Of a stretch of DNA of 64,000 nt, positions 1 through 13,735 are shown piece after piece. The stretch is from Garcia nutans (Eukaryota > Streptophyta > Magnoliopsida > Malpighiales > Euphorbiaceae): the NCBI GenBank assembly GCA_947685225.1, contig CANTUV010000011.1, positions 65,584,501-65,648,500 of the forward strand, given 5' to 3'. Within the stretch, counting starts at the first letter, position 1. The number at the start of each line of letters is the position of its first letter. Position numbers and translations under genes: made by a program. Under the pieces are notes generated by a model, which saw only the letters and a program-made list of their open reading frames with translations, had not been told where the DNA came from and did not search any database.

Positions 1-3000
1 CTTCATTTATCATAGTTTTTAGAGCCCACAAATAAGAACTCTGAATATATTTTTTGACATTTAATACATTTTAAGAAAAAAAATTAATTTTAAATCTATT
101 ATTTAAAAAAATATATATTTATTACGTAATTATATTTGGAGTTACATAACAGAATAATTTTAAGGTTATAAATCTAACACTTAAAAAATAGTAAATAGTA
201 AGTACAAATACAATTGGATAGGCCGAGTCATGTGGACCAATTGTCTACTTTGTTTAAGCTCTTTGGAAGAAAAGGTAATAACAGTTCCATCGTTTTCTTT
301 GGATTGCCGCCTTAAAAATGAAAAAAAAAAATGTGACCTTTTGCAGTCCCGCTTGGATATTGGTAAGTTGTAACACCAAAATTCAGGCAAATAAATTTAC
401 AATTGCAGCTTTTGAGTCTCTTCTTGGTTTGCAGTTTGGAGCAGGAAATTTGTTGTAGTCTCGCCGAGATTACTTTGCTCACCGAGATTTTAACTCAACG
501 GCATATATATATATTTATAATGAATTCAAAATCGATTCATTCTTCTATATCATTGTTAAAAAATAAATTTTTCTTGAAGAAAGAAACTAAGGGACATGTT
601 TTTTGTGTATTTGTTCTTCTTCTTTTTGGTCTGGTTTGAAATGGCAATCACTATTTAATTATACGTGTTAAGAAAGGTTATTTAGAAAGTTTGGACAATA
701 GCCAGCTTAGATAACCAGCAACGATTTAAGTATACAGAGATTGGGGCCATTAGCCATATGGCTTTTCTAATCTTTGATTTGATTATAAATTTTATCACCA
801 AATTGAAGAAAAACAAGAAACTCTTTTCATTCGACCCCTCAAAAAACCCTTTTCTTCAGAAACTGCCTTAACAAAAATAAAAAAGCTTTAGCCGATGAGA
901 GTAAGTTAGAGGAGAAATTGAATTTACTTTAATGAAGAAAAAAAGGATAATATAAAAGAAATTTACTCTATATCAACTTCCATTTTTGGGTAATTTAAAT
1001 AAAAAATAGAGTACTTTATATTTCTCTCCTATTTTTAATGAAGGAAAAAAGATTGAGTTCATCTCTTTACTCTCCTTTACTCTCATTTTTCACCATTTTG
1101 AAGAGAAATATTTGGAAGGTTAGAGAGTAAATAGGGAAATCTAATTTCCATCTCATTACTCTTATTTACTTTATTATTGTGTGTACAAAAGAAGAGAAAG
1201 TATGATAAATTCAATTTCTTTTCTCTTACTTTCTCTTTTTGATTACTCTCAACCAAACCTAGGCTTAAAGAATATCTTGAAAGGAACATTTCATTTTTAT
1301 GCAGAATCGGATACTCTCTACAGATCACCATAACTATTCAGATTGGAAGAATTAGAGGAAATTATAGAGTATAATATTGTTTTTAACTTTTTTTTCCCAA
1401 CAATAACCCACTTTTTTTTATATACTTTTAATATATTCAATATATATTCAGTATATACCTCTACAAAATGAAGTATAACTTTAATTTATTAAATATATAT
1501 TAAAAATATATCTCTGAAAATAATTTTATTTTTAAGAATATTAAAAAAAAAGAATTATCTTTCACACGGTGAAAAAAATTGAAAATTTTAAAATAAAAAG
1601 GAAAAAATATCTTTTTGAACAAACGATAATAAGAGAGAGACTTAGATGGTTGAGTCCAGCAGGACTATGGAATAGAAAGTTAAGGGGACCTAAAATTGAA
1701 AAAGAAAAACTTTCACCGTTTTCAATCTCTGCCTTTCACCTCACACTCCATAATCTTTTTTTTTCCATCGTCTACTTTTCCCTGAAAGAATCCACTAATT
1801 GCGGAATATTTAACCCTTTTATGCCTTTCTATTGCATTTTTCTTTTATATATATATATATCAATTCAATTCAATTAACCCTTAATTCAAATTAATTAGAA
1901 TAAATTATACAAATTTTTTTTACCCAAAATTTTAAAAAAATATAGAATCATAAGGTAATTTTAAAATACTTTATTAAGTTATATCTAAATTTATCTAAAA
2001 GAGATATATTTATCATTAAATTATATTTTGATAATACGTGTATATAAGTGTCAACGTACTCTTTACATAAAAAATAAAATGTTTAATTTTTGAATTTATA
2101 TTTAGAAATATATGTAAATTTAATAACTTATCTATAATAATAATAATAACAATAATAAGACAATCTTCAACACTAAAAAAATAAAAAAAACCAACAACTA
2201 AGTAGCTTAGAGGAATCAACTTAATAATTTTATAGCTAAAAATTCAACTTAATAATTAATTCAAAAGGCCCACACAAATTGCATAAGATCCTCTGCCATC
2301 AACCCCCCAGCAAAGCACCAACAAAAACAAAAAGCAACCTTCTGCTATTCACTTATTTAATCAAATATGATTATTATATTAATCAAATAAATGATTATGG
2401 TACAAATTATTTCATTGTCACTTTATTAAATAAACAAACCGAGATAAAATACATATCACTTTTTGAGTTTTTTTTTATAAAATTATTTAAAAATATATAA
2501 AATATATCAATATTTTTGAATTTATCAAAAATTTTAATTAATTTATAAATTTACTAAATTTATATATAGTACATATAAAATTATTATAATTTTATTATGC
2601 ACATGATACTTTTTATAAATTATAAGTTTAATATATATTTTTATAAAATAATAAAATTCTCTTAATAAAATATATAAAAATTTAAAATAATTTGGTAAGA
2701 AGTATTTTTCCTAATTACTTACACAATAAATCTAATATGGATACTTTATTTTGTTAAAATACAAAAAAAAATGGCAAAAAAGGAAAAAAAAAACTTTCTA
2801 AATCAATAGTGAGACTCTATAAGACTGGTCAACAAAGAAAGAGAGTGAAGAGAATAAATAGAAAAATACGTGAGATGTTAACAGTTTATGAAATTACCAA
2901 TATACCCCTCAAGGCCTCCACTCTATCTAGTGAGTGAGCTGAACCCTGAAAAAATCGGGCGCCACCGCCTAGAAACGCGCCATCCACTGCAACTCTCTAC

Positions 3001-3082
3001 ATTTGGCTTGGGGGTTATTTATTTATATTTTTTCTTCTTATTATTGCTCTCTCTTTTTTTCTTCTTACTTTGTTTTCTCTAG
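1..3082. other. AT-rich intergenic region
   Basis: I see no credible gene here. The sequence is A/T-rich with many short homopolymers and TATATA runs. The short open frames are low-complexity and resemble no family I know. The last ~100 bases are pyrimidine-rich and contain TATTTATATT near 3020, which could be the core promoter and short leader of the DUF630/DUF632 gene that starts at 3083. That promoter reading is inference. Confidence 0.6.
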
Positions 3083-6000
3083 ATGGGTTGTACAGCGTCG
3101 AAGCTGGACAACGAAGATACGGTCCGGCGGTGTAAGGAGCGCCGCCGCCTCATCAAGGAAGCTGTTTATGCTCGTCATCATCTTGCAGCGGCTCACGCCG
3201 ATTATTGCCGTTCGCTTCGTGTTACTGGCTCTGCTCTTTGCTCTTTCGCTGCTGGTGAACCACTTACCGTTTCTGAGCAAACCCCCGCCGTTTTACTTCA
3301 TCCGTCAAACCCGCCTTGTACTCCTTTTTCTACTACTTTACATCCACGTGTTGCCCCTTCTCTCCACCCACCTCCGCCGGCGCCGGCATTTTCCCCGTCG
3401 GTTGCTTCTTCTCCGACAATAGCTAGTTCTAAGCTTCCCCATATTCTTTCTGCTTCAAGTGTCAAGCCGTCGTCCAATCGCCGCCTCAAACCTCGGAAAC
3501 TCCCTCATATACTCTCTGAATCGAGCCTTACCTCGTCTCCTCGTAGTCAGAAATCCAATTTTGCTGGAAATTTTGAATATCCCACAGCTTATCAAGCAAA
3601 TTCAACGTATTCGAGCACCCCATCACAAGCTTCCTCTGTTTGGAACTGGGAGAATTTCTACCCTCCATCACCTCCAGACTCGGAATTCTTCGATCGGAAA
3701 GCCCAAAATCAAAACAAGAATCATCAGCATCACCAGCAACATCACTTAGACACTGACGATGTAGAAGATGAAGAAACCGAAACCGAGAGATCGGAGTATG
3801 ATTTTTTCCAACTACAGAACAAGAAGCGCAACCTCCATAACGTCAACAATTATACAAATATCAAGCAGCATGGCACCGTCGATGAAGAAACAGAAAGAGA
3901 GGAGGTTCAGTGCAGCGAATGGGGAGATCATGATCATTACAGCACAACTAGCACATCGGAAGGAGAAGAAGATGACGAGGATAGAGAATCGAGATCCGAT
4001 ATCGGAACCCGGTCGAATTTCGGGTCATCGGTACGGGCTGAGTCAGTGAAACAGCAGCCAGTTTACGGGAATACGACTAAATCGGATGAGGTTGGATCGT
4101 CGTCGAGTTTCAAAACTGGAGAGATCTCCAATATGAAGATGGTCATTAGGCATAAGGATTTAAAAGAGATCGTGGAAGCTATAAAGGAGAATTTCGACAA
4201 AGCTGCAGCTGCAGGAGACCAAGTCTCGGAGATGCTTGAGATCGGCAGAGCTCAGCTCGATCGAAGTTTCCGGCAATTAAAGAGTAAGTCCACTTAGATT
4301 ATCAGTTTTTTAAATCGAATTTAGCCATTTTGAATACAAATTCTACTCCTCTAAAAACCTAACTGTTTAACAATCAAATTTGATTTAATCTGTTTCTTTT
4401 TCATATTCATTTGTTGCAGAGACAGTGTACCATTCAACTAGTATGTTAAGCAACTTGAGCTCGAGTTGGACCTCTAAACCGCCGTTGGCAGTCAAATACC
4501 GGCTCGACACCGGTTCACTGAACGAACAGGGCGGCCCGAGAAGCCTTTGCTCCACCATGGAACGGCTGTTGGCTTGGGAGAAGAAGCTCTACGACGAAGT
4601 GAAGGTACAGGGCTTTTTGTTTTTTTTTTTATTTTTTTTTCCTGAGGAAACAAAATTTTCAAATTTGGCACTAAACTTTTTCAATTATTATTTTTTTTTT
4701 GCCTTTTTGTTTTTATTTTTTATCTTTTTACCTAATAATAATAATTAATAACAAAAAAAGGTTTTTTTTTTTGTAAATGAGTCGGATTTTCACCAGTACC
4801 CAATTTGCGGTGGATGGTTTTGGATTTTTTTTCCTTTTGTCCCGAAACTACCCCTATATGATGTTAATTATTGTATGGAATAATCTTTTCGTAGTTTTGG
4901 TTGTGATTGTGATTTCGTTATTTTTCTTCATATAATAATAATAATTTAAATAATTAAATAGACTGAAATGCTCTTGACAACCTGTCAGAATGACATGAAT
5001 TTCTCCCTATTTTTAAAAACTAATTTTTTTTTTGTTTTAGTATTGATACCGGGAGAGAGAATTAATTCTGAATTTATTATTGGAGAGAACATATACTCAC
5101 CCGGTTATTATCGAGAAGATGAGCACTTATCAGTAGGAGAGTTTGTGCTTACCGCTCTATTATTGAGAAAAATATATACTTGTCGATAGAGTGTGGCGTT
5201 GTGATGTATTTTATTTAATTTTTTTTTATCATTTTTGAAGAAAATTCAATTGGGTTGGTTTTTAATCAAATTCTGAAGCTAAGTTCTTATACTCTTTTAT
5301 TAGGAGAATCGATTTTGGATATCTGATTAGTACTGTGAGCATTTATACTAAAAGAAAAAAATTTGAAAAATAAAAAATGTTTGGTGTATCATTAGGCTAG
5401 AGAAGGTGCAAAGATCGCGCACGAGAAGAAGCTATCAACGCTACAAAGTCAAGAGTACAAGGGAGAGGATGAAGTAAAGCTAGACAAAACCAAGGCTTCA
5501 ATAAAGAGGCTCCAGTCTCTAATTATTGTTACCTCTCAGGCTGTTTCCACAACTTCAACAGCCATCATTGGTCTTAGAGACTCTGATCTTGTTCCTCAGC
5601 TGGTTGAACTGTGTCACGGGTACGCCATTTATCTTCTATTGAGTTCTGTTGAATTTTTTTTTTTTCCATTCTATATGCCCATTTTTGTCACATTTTATAA
5701 TTTTTATGAATTAGGTATTTTGCTTTGGTAGGTGAAAGCATTATAAGGCACTGCTTTATTGTGCCACTTGCTTTGTCCCATATGTAACAACTTGTACCTT
5801 GTTGTCTCGACTTTCCAATTGCTAACTACCTCTTAAAAATCAGAGACTGGCCCCAGCTCTGCACCTTTCAAATATGGTTGTGTTTCATCTGTCTACTGTT
5901 GAGGCTAAAGTTAATTTATGGGCAGAGTTAGGTGCAATGAACTTTAATTGTGATATGACTCAGCATTGTCTCTTGATTGTTGGACTGAGAAATTTAGTCA

Positions 6001-7328
6001 AAGTTTGAATGTTATCTGTACAGTAACCTGGTTAGAAGGGAAACCTAGTGGCAATTGCATGTAATTATTAAGTTGATTGCATAATAACTCTCTTCTCAGT
6101 AATACTCTGCAACTGACTGAATGCCTAGCAGACAGAAAACATTAGGCTGCTAGAATTCTCCTTGTATTGGTATTTTGGCCATGCTAAACAGCCTGTAGGC
6201 TGATAAACTCAAGTCAGGGAAATTTTGAAAAGAATTATCTAATAATGGCACAGAAAGAATACGGGTAGAAGCAAGAAAAATTGCATCAGTTTTTGGCAAG
6301 GTAGTAATTGACAAAAATATCCAGCGCTGCAATTTTGATTGAATATGCTGCTCTCAGTAGACGCTAGATGCAACGCTGGCTGGAATTGGTTATCTTTTTC
6401 TTTCCTTTTTTTTTAGCTCAAATATTTCTACAGAAGCTTCCTGTCTCTCTTGTTTTGAATGGTGAAACCATTTGAATGCTTAATTTGATGGCCATTTAAA
6501 CAGTTCATGTAGCCACTCATCCAGTATACTCAATGCAGATTCATGTACATGTGGAGATCAATGCACCAGTACCATGATGTTCAGAACAACATTGTACAAC
6601 AAGTCCGTGGCCTTGTGAACCAATCAACCAAGGGTGACTCAACTTCTGAACTGCACAGGCAGGCAACTCGTGATCTTGAGTCAGCTGTCTCTGCCTGGCA
6701 TTCCAGTTTCAGCCGCCTAATAATGTTCCAGCGGGATTTTATCCGATCTGTCCATGGCTGGTTCAAGCTCACCCTTCTTCCTGTGAACAATACCGAGAAT
6801 GTCAATGGCAACGTGGAACACTCAGATGTATATGCCTTTTGTGACGAGTGGAAGCTTGCTCTTGATCGAGTTCCTGATACTGTTGCTTCTGAAGCCATCA
6901 AGAGCTTTATCAATGTTGTGCATGTGATATCTGTAAAACAAGCTGAGGAACTGAAAATTAGAAAAAGAACCGAAACTGCATCAAAGGAGTTGGAGAAGAA
7001 GGCTTCTTCTCTTCGGAACATTGAGAGGAAGTTCTATCATTCATACTCCATGGTTGGCATTGGTCTCCCTGATCCGGGACCTGATAATGGGCAGGTATTA
7101 GATGCTCGAGATCCATTGGCTGAGAAGAAATCTGAACTCGCATCCTGCCAGAGGCGTGTGGAAGATGAGATGCTGAGGCATGCCAAGGCAGTGGAGGTAA
7201 CAAGAGCTTTGACATTGAACAATCTTCAGACAGGATTGCCGGGAGTTTTCCAGGCATTGACAAGCTTTTCTTCCTTATTTATGGAGGCACTCGAACTGGT
7301 ATGCAACCGTTCCTACGCAATCAAATAG
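3083..7328 (+). CDS. DUF630/DUF632 protein (NRG2/REL2/APSR1-type family)
   Basis: Four coding exons, join(3083..4283, 4420..4604, 5396..5619, 6539..7328), have canonical GT-AG borders and an unbroken frame of 799 residues. The N-terminus begins MGCTASK, the DUF630 signature: Gly2 fits N-myristoylation and Cys3 palmitoylation, so plasma-membrane association is likely. DUF630 covers about residues 1-60. It is followed by a Pro/Ser-rich linker (about 75-200) and an acidic, Asp/Glu-rich stretch (about 215-315). DUF632 starts near residue 350 (VIRHKDLKEIVEAIKENFDK) and runs through exons 2-4, with helical, coiled-coil-like segments. Family members include Arabidopsis NRG2 and APSR1 and rice REL2, with roles in nitrate signalling, root growth and leaf shape; the biochemical activity is not settled. 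Older annotations call the family 'bZIP-like', but no bZIP is visible. The neighbouring kinase is on the opposite strand and unrelated. Residue positions are approximate. Confidence 0.93.
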
Positions 7329-7585
7329 TTTTTTACATTATTTTTCTACTCTGGATTTTTGAGGTAAGTTGAGATTCATAAGAGCTGGGAATTTTTTGGC
7401 TGTGGGCTCTTATGATAATTGTCATTATTTTTTGGAAAGGGGGAGATTTTTGACATGTAAATATTTGGAGCCTTTTTGCTGCCATCCTTTTTCAGGTCAA
7501 GGAGAAGGAAATGTCTCTGCACAGTAATTTTGCTTGGATTGTTGTATCAGAGATTCAAAATTTTAGCATCATTAATAAATTATAG
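7297..7585 (+). other. possible alternative last intron/exon of the DUF632 gene
   Basis: Inside the last exon, the codon for Leu in ALEL is followed by GTATGC, a usable donor at 7297. TTTTTCAG at about 7487-7494 is a usable acceptor. Splicing there would replace the final VCNRSYAIK with a different short tail beginning VKEKEMSLHS and ending at a TAG near 7585. Both splice signals are visible. Whether they are used is inference, and the unspliced ending is the simpler model. Confidence 0.3.
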
Positions 7586-8554
7586 CATTCAACCTTTTGT
7601 CTAAAGGCCTTATATGAATTATATTCATAATTTAATTATCTGCATCTGTTTTAAAACCTTGTAGGATTTAAGTTGTTGCCTTTTGGGGACCAGAGGTCCA
7701 GAAGATACTTCATCATTGATGTTTAAGCTTTATATCCTTTTTAGAATTATCAATTGTAGGACTTTTTTTTGGGCCTTTTTTCATGATTTTAGAGTAAGCT
7801 ATAAATATAATCTAGTGTAAACTTACAATTATGAATTTAATCAATTTTTTCCCTTATTTACGAATTATTAGTATTCAAACATTAATTATTCATAGTTGAT
7901 CAACTTGATTCTATTTCTTAGAAGAATATACATTTGTTACCAAATCGAGTCTAGGCGTATAATTATAATTTTAAATTATTAATCATAATATTATGAATAT
8001 TATGAATTTAATCAATTTTTTTATTATTTATGAATTAATAATACTCAAGTATTAACTATTTATTATTTACAATTCTAAAAATATGTATATTATTAGATTA
8101 TATCTCATGTAATTATAATTTTAAATTATTAATCATTATATGTTGAATATTGTCAAATATTATATTTTTGCCAAATACTTCAATTATATATTTTTTTCTT
8201 TTCATGCACATATATTAATAAAATAATTAAATTTTCTAAATATTATATGAAATTATTTTAAATTAATAAAAATATTTTTTATTAATTTATTAATATTATA
8301 TTATTTATTATTAATTTATTAATATTATATTTTATTAATTAAATTATTAATGATAAGATGGTAATTAAGAAAAAATTGTTTAATTGTTTTTACTGGATAA
8401 AGTGAAATTTTGATAGGGAGAATTTTTTTTATAAAGTGATAATTTCAGCGGGATGAAGAGTATGTAATAATAGAGAGAAAAAAAGAATCCAAAAACATAA
8501 ACCCATGTGGTCATTTCTGGCGTGCAAATTCGCTGTCATTCTAATAATATTATA
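7329..8554. other. 3' flank and AT-rich spacer with an imperfect direct repeat
   Basis: This is the 3' flank of the DUF632 gene, including its likely 3' UTR. It contains an imperfect tandem duplication: the block from about 7827 to 7998 recurs from about 7999 to 8160. Shared landmarks include TATGAATTTAATCAATTTTT and TAATTATAATTTTAAATTAT. No protein-coding gene is visible. Confidence 0.5.
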
Positions 8555-9467
8555 GGTCAAAGGTACAAATAGATGTATAAATTATAGACTAAATAATAAT
8601 TAAATATTTAAATTTTTTTCAAATCATTTAAGCATTTTTTTTTATGGTTAAAAATTCAAATAGATACTTAAACTATAACATGAGTAGCAATTAAACACTT
8701 AAAATTTTTTTGGACTATTGAATTACTTTTTTTTTTTATCAAAATAAGGCCAAATAAACATAAATTTAACAGTAACTATAATAACCTATTCACTCTTTTT
8801 AGTTTTTATCGAATAAAAATGAATAAATTATTTTATTAGTTTATATTAACTAATTAATAATTTCTTTTATCAATTTCTATTTTTATTTATAAAATTATTT
8901 CTATTTTTTATTAACAAATTATTTTTGTTTCTATTTTTTAATTAACAAATTCTTTTTCTATTTTCTATTTTTATTTTTTATTTTTTTTATGGTAGTACAC
9001 ATTTAATTAATTAATAATAATAATTATTGTAATACCAAAATAATAACAGAAATTTTATAATAGTAGTACATAATAATAATAATTGTAGTAATATCAACTT
9101 ATAATATCAACTTCAATATACAACAAATACTATTCAGTTATAATAAAATATATAATATTAAAATATTAATTTTTATTTAATAAAAATTAAAAAGAGTGTC
9201 ATATTTGCTAAAAAAAATATTATTTAACGAAAATTATAATTGCTGTTAAATTTATACTTATTTAACCCTACTTTAATAAAAAAAAGTATTTAAATAATCC
9301 AACAAAAAGTTTAAATATTTAATTGATACTTAGACTATAGTCTAAGTGTCAATTTCAACCTTGGGCCATAGAAAAAGTACTTAAATGATCAAAAAAGAGT
9401 TTAAAGTGTTTAGTTACTATTTAAGTTATAGTTTAGGTGTCTATTTGAACCTTTGTCTAATATTATA
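8546..9467. mobile_element. foldback (long-TIR) transposon, Mutator-like, 904 bp
   Basis: The element spans 8555-9458 and is bounded by a perfect 9-bp direct repeat, AATATTATA, at 8546-8554 and 9459-9467. Its ends are inverted: the left starts GGTCAAAGGTACAAATAG, and the right end reads AGACAAAGGTTCAAATAG on the opposite strand. Imperfect inverted similarity continues for roughly 250 bases on each side around an A/T-rich centre. Long terminal inverted repeats with a 9-bp target duplication are typical of non-autonomous Mutator-like foldback elements. There is no coding capacity. Superfamily assignment rests on TSD length and structure only. Confidence 0.75.
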
Positions 9468-10557
9468 TAATGTATTAAACTTTGTCCATGATTTTCTTAT
9501 CCAACAAACTTAGGAAACAATTATAATTACACAGCTAGTCTCTGTTTTTGTCGGGCAGTTTTCTCTTCCAACAATTTGCCTAAATAAATCACAGATTCAC
9601 AGTGCATATTTAAAATCACATTTGTTGAACTAATCATTTCAAATTATAATTTCTGGATAATTCAGCATTTGAGTCTTTGTATATTGAAAGGTTCAATAAT
9701 GCATTGTTATCTCACCTTGGCTTGGATCTGTGGCTACTGCGATGCCACTGCCCGCTGGATCTGGCAGTTATATGCATTATTGCTAAACTGTGTTTTAGAT
9801 CTGTTCCATCAGAGAAGATTTTACTTGCAGGTTTAAGCTTTCACCTTTTTTCAAAATTGTGTTAATTGCTACCTGAAGAAATTTTAATTTTAGAACACTA
9901 TTTTAAGTTTTAAATTTCTTTTGGCTTTATACATTAATCAAACATATTATTAAGGTAAAACTGAATACAAGCTCTATTTATATGAACGTTTCAAGCTAGT
10001 AAATTCCACTTAAAAAAGCATTTTCATATTGTCATCGAAAGAATTTAAACTTTTGCTTGTTTTGTTCTCTATAAAATGGGATTTTATTAAGGACGTGAAC
10101 AATATATAGTGAGATGGCATTATATTGATTGAAGTAATTGGGGACCTCAAAACATCATTTGAGGCATGAATATGATATAAAATAATAATAATAATAATAA
10201 TAATAATAATCAATTAAAAAAATTAATTAGCTTTGATTTATATGTACTAAGATTAACTTAATTAACAAGATTAACTTTTTATTAGTGATAGTAAACCATG
10301 ACAAATGATTTGGATTTGATTGATATTTGAAAGAGATAATAGTTCAAGACATCAAGCCTTAAATTAAGCAGCTCAAGGAGTGAAAATAAAAAATGCTTCT
10401 GTTCTGTAAATTGAAGCCACTCATTTCCAACTGATACTTTTTTTCCTCCTAAGAGGCAGTAAAGTTTCGTTATGAGAACAGAGTACTAATACAGGAATTA
10501 GGCATATACTCTTCTAAGATCAACTAATACTATAGTATAACACAGCACAAGCCTGTA
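9468..10557. other. intergenic spacer between DUF632 gene and kinase 3' end
   Basis: I find no gene here. It includes a short (TAA)n microsatellite at about 10184-10210. The segment around 9660-9870 is slightly less A/T-rich and carries a 62-codon open frame with no recognisable similarity, so I do not call it. Convergent 3' ends lie on both sides: the DUF632 gene (+) and the kinase (-). Confidence 0.5.
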
Positions 10558-13500
10558 CTAAAAGAACTCAAAGTCCAGATATTTACCTCCAGACTTCATG
10601 TCTGTCCCTACCATCCTTTTACTGCTGCTGCCGACCCCAATTGGCTCAACTGCCCCGGATTTTCCAGGCAGCTCAGTCTCCATAGGTCTTGGTACTTCTG
10701 GAGGGGTACTGCACCTTATTAGAGCCCAGTTTATGCCTTCGAAGAAAGGGTGCTGTTTGATCTCAGTTGCACCTCTCTTCACGCCCAACCTGTGCTGTGG
10801 TTCCTTCGCCAGTAAGCCCCGGATCAGATCTCGACTAGCATAACTGGTCGCTGGAGAGTCTGGGAATCTAAGTTGCTGTCCCACCACATTGAATAGTGTA
10901 GCACGATTTCCTGAACCTTTGAATGGAGTTTTACCATATAATAGCTCATGCAAGAAAATGCCAAATGTCCACCAATCAACAGCACTTCCATGGCCTTCTC
11001 CCTTGATAATTTCTGGGGCTAGATACTCATGGGTTCCAACAAAGGACATGGACCGGGCCGCAGTTGGTTCCGCTACAAGCTCTGGAAGTGCACTAGCAGG
11101 CAGTCCAAGCTCTGCACGAGGTTTTCGTGTCTTCTTCTTACTCTTCTGAGGGAAGATACGAGGAATAAAGCATGCAGGCTGGATGAATACCGAAGAGGGC
11201 TCAATACAGGCTGGCTGAACACAAAATGCACCACCAGCAGCTCGTTTTGAAGGATCAGAACCAAATGAGGTTTTTATCAGGGTAGGTGAAACTGCACATC
11301 TAAGGGAAAGGTCAAAATCTGAGAGCATTATGTGGCCATCATCACGGACAAGAACATTTTCAGGCTTCAAATCCCTGTAAACGACTCCGAGCATGTGGAG
11401 ATACTCGAGTGCCAACAAAACCTCGGCAGCATAAAATCTGCAAGAAAGAAAAACAATGATTATGTATCTACTGAAAAGTATTTAGTGTTAGTGAAAGACA
11501 TTCAAAAAACACTCAGGGTATCATAATAGCAATCATCAAGAGAAGGCAAAATTGACTTCTCAAACAGATTAGAAAATTACATGATCACCTATTCACCTTG
11601 AATGGTATTTCACCACCTACTATTTGTAATAAAAATTGCAGATGAAATATAAATTAAGAATACAGTACTTTTAGCTCTTTATAAACTTAATACTAAGATA
11701 TAGTGAAACAATTAAAAAGCCCCACAGGAATCCCCTTTTTTCATTATTCTAACAGTATTTAGACGAAAGCTAGGGTTGTATCTTGATGAATTTTTCAAGA
11801 TGAGGGAAGCAGTGCAGAGAAAAAAAGTTTGCTGCATAAATATATATGCTTATAGGTGTAATATTAATCTCAACTATTTCTGTTCGCAAAAACATGGCAT
11901 GAACTTCTCAAGGGATGAGGGATGTGTAGAAAAAATGCATTTTTGTTAGAAGCTTATAAAGATATAGTGTGGTTAAGGGATGTAATATCAGAAATGACTA
12001 AATGAGTTGAAGCGATGAGGAAAGTGACCAGAAACAACTGCAGGCATCAATTCATAATGTCTAAAATCATGAATCTTCAAATGCACCTCCATCGTATGCC
12101 ATTAAACATCTAAGGAATTGAAACACTCTGGAAAAGTATAAATGTAGAGCAACTTCATCTCCCAGCGATGAAGAAAGAAGAGAGATATTATCCATCATGA
12201 TGCAAAGTGTTCAATTTAGGTCTTCAATAAAGAGATAGACTATCCATGCTGACAATTCATAACAATAACATATCCAGAACTTGCTCCATAACATCACCAT
12301 AAGCACACACCATAAAGAACAGATCAACAATGGAACCACTTGTCCACTGATAACTATTCTTAAAGACAGAAAAAAAATTATGTGATTCAACTTTAAGGGC
12401 GCTATAGGGCTCACCATAAAATGAGAAAGCTGAAGAGGACGTAGTTAGATGATGATGGAATAATTAATAATACAGCTACAGAGGAAAGAATGCTGTAAAA
12501 GCAAAAATGTACCTTGCAGCATACTCAGAAAAATGTTTGCCAGGTTGCCGTTGCCTCAGAGTATGCAGATCACCTCCTGGACAGTATTCCATGACCAAAC
12601 ATGAGAATCTGTCAGTTTCAAAATGTGTATACAAAGTTGGCAGGAAAGGATGATCCAGCAACTGCAAAATCTCCCTTTCAGTCTGGGCCCGAGTCAACTT
12701 CTTCCTGCTTGCAAGAGATGCCTTGTCCATTACTTTCATTGCAAAATAAGAACGAGTACCACTCAGTTCTGAGAGATACACACTACCAATGTCACCACAA
12801 CCAAGCCGTTTTAGTAGTCTAAAGTGACTCATGCCTAAAATCCCATCTCGTGCTCGAATGGCAAGAATAGCCTTCCACCTAGGATCATTTCCTTTGTGGG
12901 GCTTATTTGCACTCCCAGTGATGTTGCTCCAATTGCTGTCATCACTAAGGCTGCTGCTATCACTTGCACGACTGACACTAGTCTTTGCACTCTCAAGGGA
13001 ATCACCTCTAACACTAACACTCCCTTTTGCACTCTCACAGTTTCTCTCCATACTCAGCATACCATCACTTGTAATCGCATCACTTCTGTATGTACTGGCA
13101 CAACTATTGACAATGCTCATAGCTGTGACAACACCAGTACTGTCAATGCTACTATGTGGACTTACATTACCGCTTGGAGGCAAAGAAGCATCCCACACAC
13201 ATTCCTTCTCCTCTGAATCATGTGGAAGGGGAGAGTTTTCAGTATTTTGTAATGCACGAGGAACTGAAAATGGAGAAGAAAGAGTGACTAAATCATTAGG
13301 TTCTTCAACCAAGCTTTCAGCTGGTGAAAGAACAACTGGCCTTGGTTTAGGTGGAACCCTAATTGAAAGGTCTTCTAGGAAAGGCCCCTTCACAGACATA
13401 CTCTTCATAAGGCATGCAGCCTCAGATTTCTTTTGGCCTATTTGTACAAACATCGTCTTCATTAGATCTGTATCAATCGGTTCTGGTGGATGACTAGCCC

Positions 13501-13735
13501 CAGAAAAAGAAATAGGGCCGCCTTCATCAAAGGAATCACCACTTCCCTTAGTAGTAACAACATCAATCATTAAATCTTCTTGTACGGGTAAAGAATCTTT
13601 TCCTTTCCACGGTCTTGCAGGGACAGGCAAGTCCATAACTTGGGAACCTTGTCCATTAGATCGTCCTACAACTTCTCTTACCACACCTGTGCGGGGTGGT
13701 TTTGGTACTGGACCCACTTCTCTTCCAAAGGCCAT
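10558..13735 (-). CDS. AGC-VIII serine/threonine protein kinase, KIPK/D6PK-like
   Basis: Two coding exons, complement(join(10558..11437, 12513..13735)), give 700 residues from the ATG at 13735 (context TCCATGG). The N-terminal ~290 residues are Ser/Pro-rich and unstructured. The kinase domain begins near residue 305, with glycine loop GCGDIG (~312-317), AMK lysine (~334), catalytic YRDLKPEN (~428-435) and DFD instead of DFG (~448-450). DFD is the hallmark of plant AGC-VIII kinases. A long insertion rich in CVQPACIEPS-type sequence separates DFD from SFVGTHEYLAPE, also typical of this subfamily. The C-terminus ends FEFF, a PDK1-docking hydrophobic motif. Family members (KIPK, D6PK) act at the plasma membrane in auxin transport and polar growth; the exact substrate here is inferred, not seen. 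The intron splits an Arg codon. A same-frame upstream ATG is cut off by a TAA (see separate entry). Confidence 0.93.

Noticed and set aside
6581..7263. Minus-strand frames of 101-146 codons
   Set aside because: Shadows of the DUF632 last exon, which is in phase with the upstream exons and has family motifs.
9677..9865. 62-codon frame in a less A/T-rich patch
   Set aside because: No family resemblance, no splice-consistent neighbours and no conserved motif.
12831..13493. 220-codon plus-strand frame
   Set aside because: Shadow of the Ser/Pro-rich kinase N-terminus on the opposite strand; the kinase frame has domain support.
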